From assembly GCA_022822855.1 (NCBI GenBank), contig JAJDYG010000029.1:1-40147 (forward strand): DNA of 40,147 bases, written 5' to 3'. The translations under genes were made by a program, and so were the position numbers. This document shows positions 39,934 through 40,147 of this stretch, piece after piece (the first letter of the stretch is position 1; each line of letters starts with the position of its first letter). A model generated the notes under the pieces. That model saw only the letters and a list, made by a program, of their open reading frames with translations. It ran no database searches and had not been told where the DNA came from. This DNA is from Dehalococcoidia bacterium. GTDB taxonomy: Bacteria; Chloroflexota; Dehalococcoidia; Bin125.

Positions 39934-40147
39934 GGCGTGTTCACAATAGGCACATTCCACGCCGCCCCGTGCTTGACACGGGGCCCAGACCTCGACGCTT
40001 GGGAGCAGCAACGCCGTTGTCCTTGGCTCAACGGTGGAGCGGGCGCACTCACGCGCGAGCATCGAGGTGAGGCCAAGGTCATCTCGCGCATGAACTTGGG
40101 AGCTCTGGGCCCCGTGTCAAGCACGGGGCGACGATCGCTTGGCGTAT
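39934..40147 (+). mobile_element. Partial insertion sequence-like end, left side
   Basis: CTAG (39930-39933) followed by GGCGTGTTCACA (39934-39945) repeats the end of the left-hand IS with one mismatch, in the opposite orientation. No transposase frame is visible in the 200 bases present, and beyond the end sequence it does not match the left element; it could be another member of the same family, a defective copy or a non-autonomous element. It holds a 27-bp inverted repeat (39963-39989 and 40104-40130). Confidence 0.5.
39963..40130. repeat. 27-bp inverted repeat made of two TCAAG-loop palindromes
   Basis: Positions 39963-39989 and 40104-40130 are exact reverse complements. Each arm contains the hairpin CCCCGTG-CTTGA-CACGGGG (39965-39983) or its complement with TCAAG loop (40110-40128), followed by CCCAGA. 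The 114 bp in between carry no recognised gene. The pair resembles a bracketed (bime-like) arrangement of the palindromes found elsewhere in the window. Confidence 0.8.

Overview
This is a high-GC bacterial segment with densely packed genes, many start/stop overlaps (ATGA, GTGA, TGATG) and frequent GTG starts. Gene content suggests an aerobic or facultative heterotroph. I lean towards Chloroflexota (SAR202 or Dehalococcoidia-like) from the mix of split ADP-forming acetyl-CoA synthetase, DinB proteins, phosphotriesterase-like and molybdopterin oxidoreductases. No taxonomic marker in the window proves this, and the assignment is inference.

Layout. Both ends look like outward-facing ends of related insertion sequences: a 17-base end sequence with one mismatch, including CTAG, at 221-237 and 39929-39945. 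The contig probably breaks in repeats. Next to the left IS is a small coiled-coil gene cut by a 17-bp tandem duplication. 0.6-6.6 kb: a toroid-fold protein and a phosphotriesterase-like lactonase/amidohydrolase, an acyl-CoA dehydrogenase homologue, a VapBC-type toxin-antitoxin pair, and a nitronate monooxygenase. 6.7-10 kb: two small Cys-rich proteins, then a minus-strand operon of D-2-hydroxyacid dehydrogenase, orotate phosphoribosyltransferase and a membrane-anchored coiled-coil protein. 10-15.3 kb: a lipoprotein, a membrane protein, three successive DinB-family proteins, a HAD phosphatase, a DUF4352-like protein and a rhodanese. 15.4-20.2 kb: an HTH protein with a Pro-rich tail, small coiled-coil tail-anchored proteins, AMP-forming acetyl-CoA synthetase (acs) and an excisionase-like HTH protein. 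20.2-22.7 kb: ADP-forming acetyl-CoA synthetase beta and alpha. 22.7-26.1 kb: an AlbA/Schlafen-ATPase protein with an unusual C-terminal extension, divergent from a four-domain rhodanese. 26.1-32.5 kb: pth, a coiled-coil protein, mfd, and a two-gene unit ending in a HEPN-like TIGR02391 protein. 32.5-35 kb: a CaCA-type cation exchanger, DUF169 and MaoC proteins. 35-40 kb: a coiled-coil protein, tRNA-Pro(GGG), a carboxymuconolactone decarboxylase-like protein, an alpha/beta hydrolase, another coiled-coil protein, and a xanthine dehydrogenase-type molybdopterin subunit.

How it fits together. acs (ATP to AMP) and the split ACD (ADP-forming) give two routes between acetate or other short acids and acyl-CoA within 6 kb. 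The acyl-CoA dehydrogenase, MaoC hydratase and hydroxyacid dehydrogenase could feed such metabolism. Housekeeping functions are pth, mfd, pyrE-like and tRNA-Pro.

Novelty candidates: (i) five small coiled-coil, C-terminally membrane-anchored proteins scattered through the window, one freshly broken; (ii) an undescribed C-terminal domain shared by two otherwise different coiled-coil proteins; (iii) the gene pair after mfd with a HEPN-type RX4H motif; (iv) the AlbA-ATPase-Ig-like fusion; (v) a family of intergenic hairpins with an invariant TCAAG loop and covarying stems.
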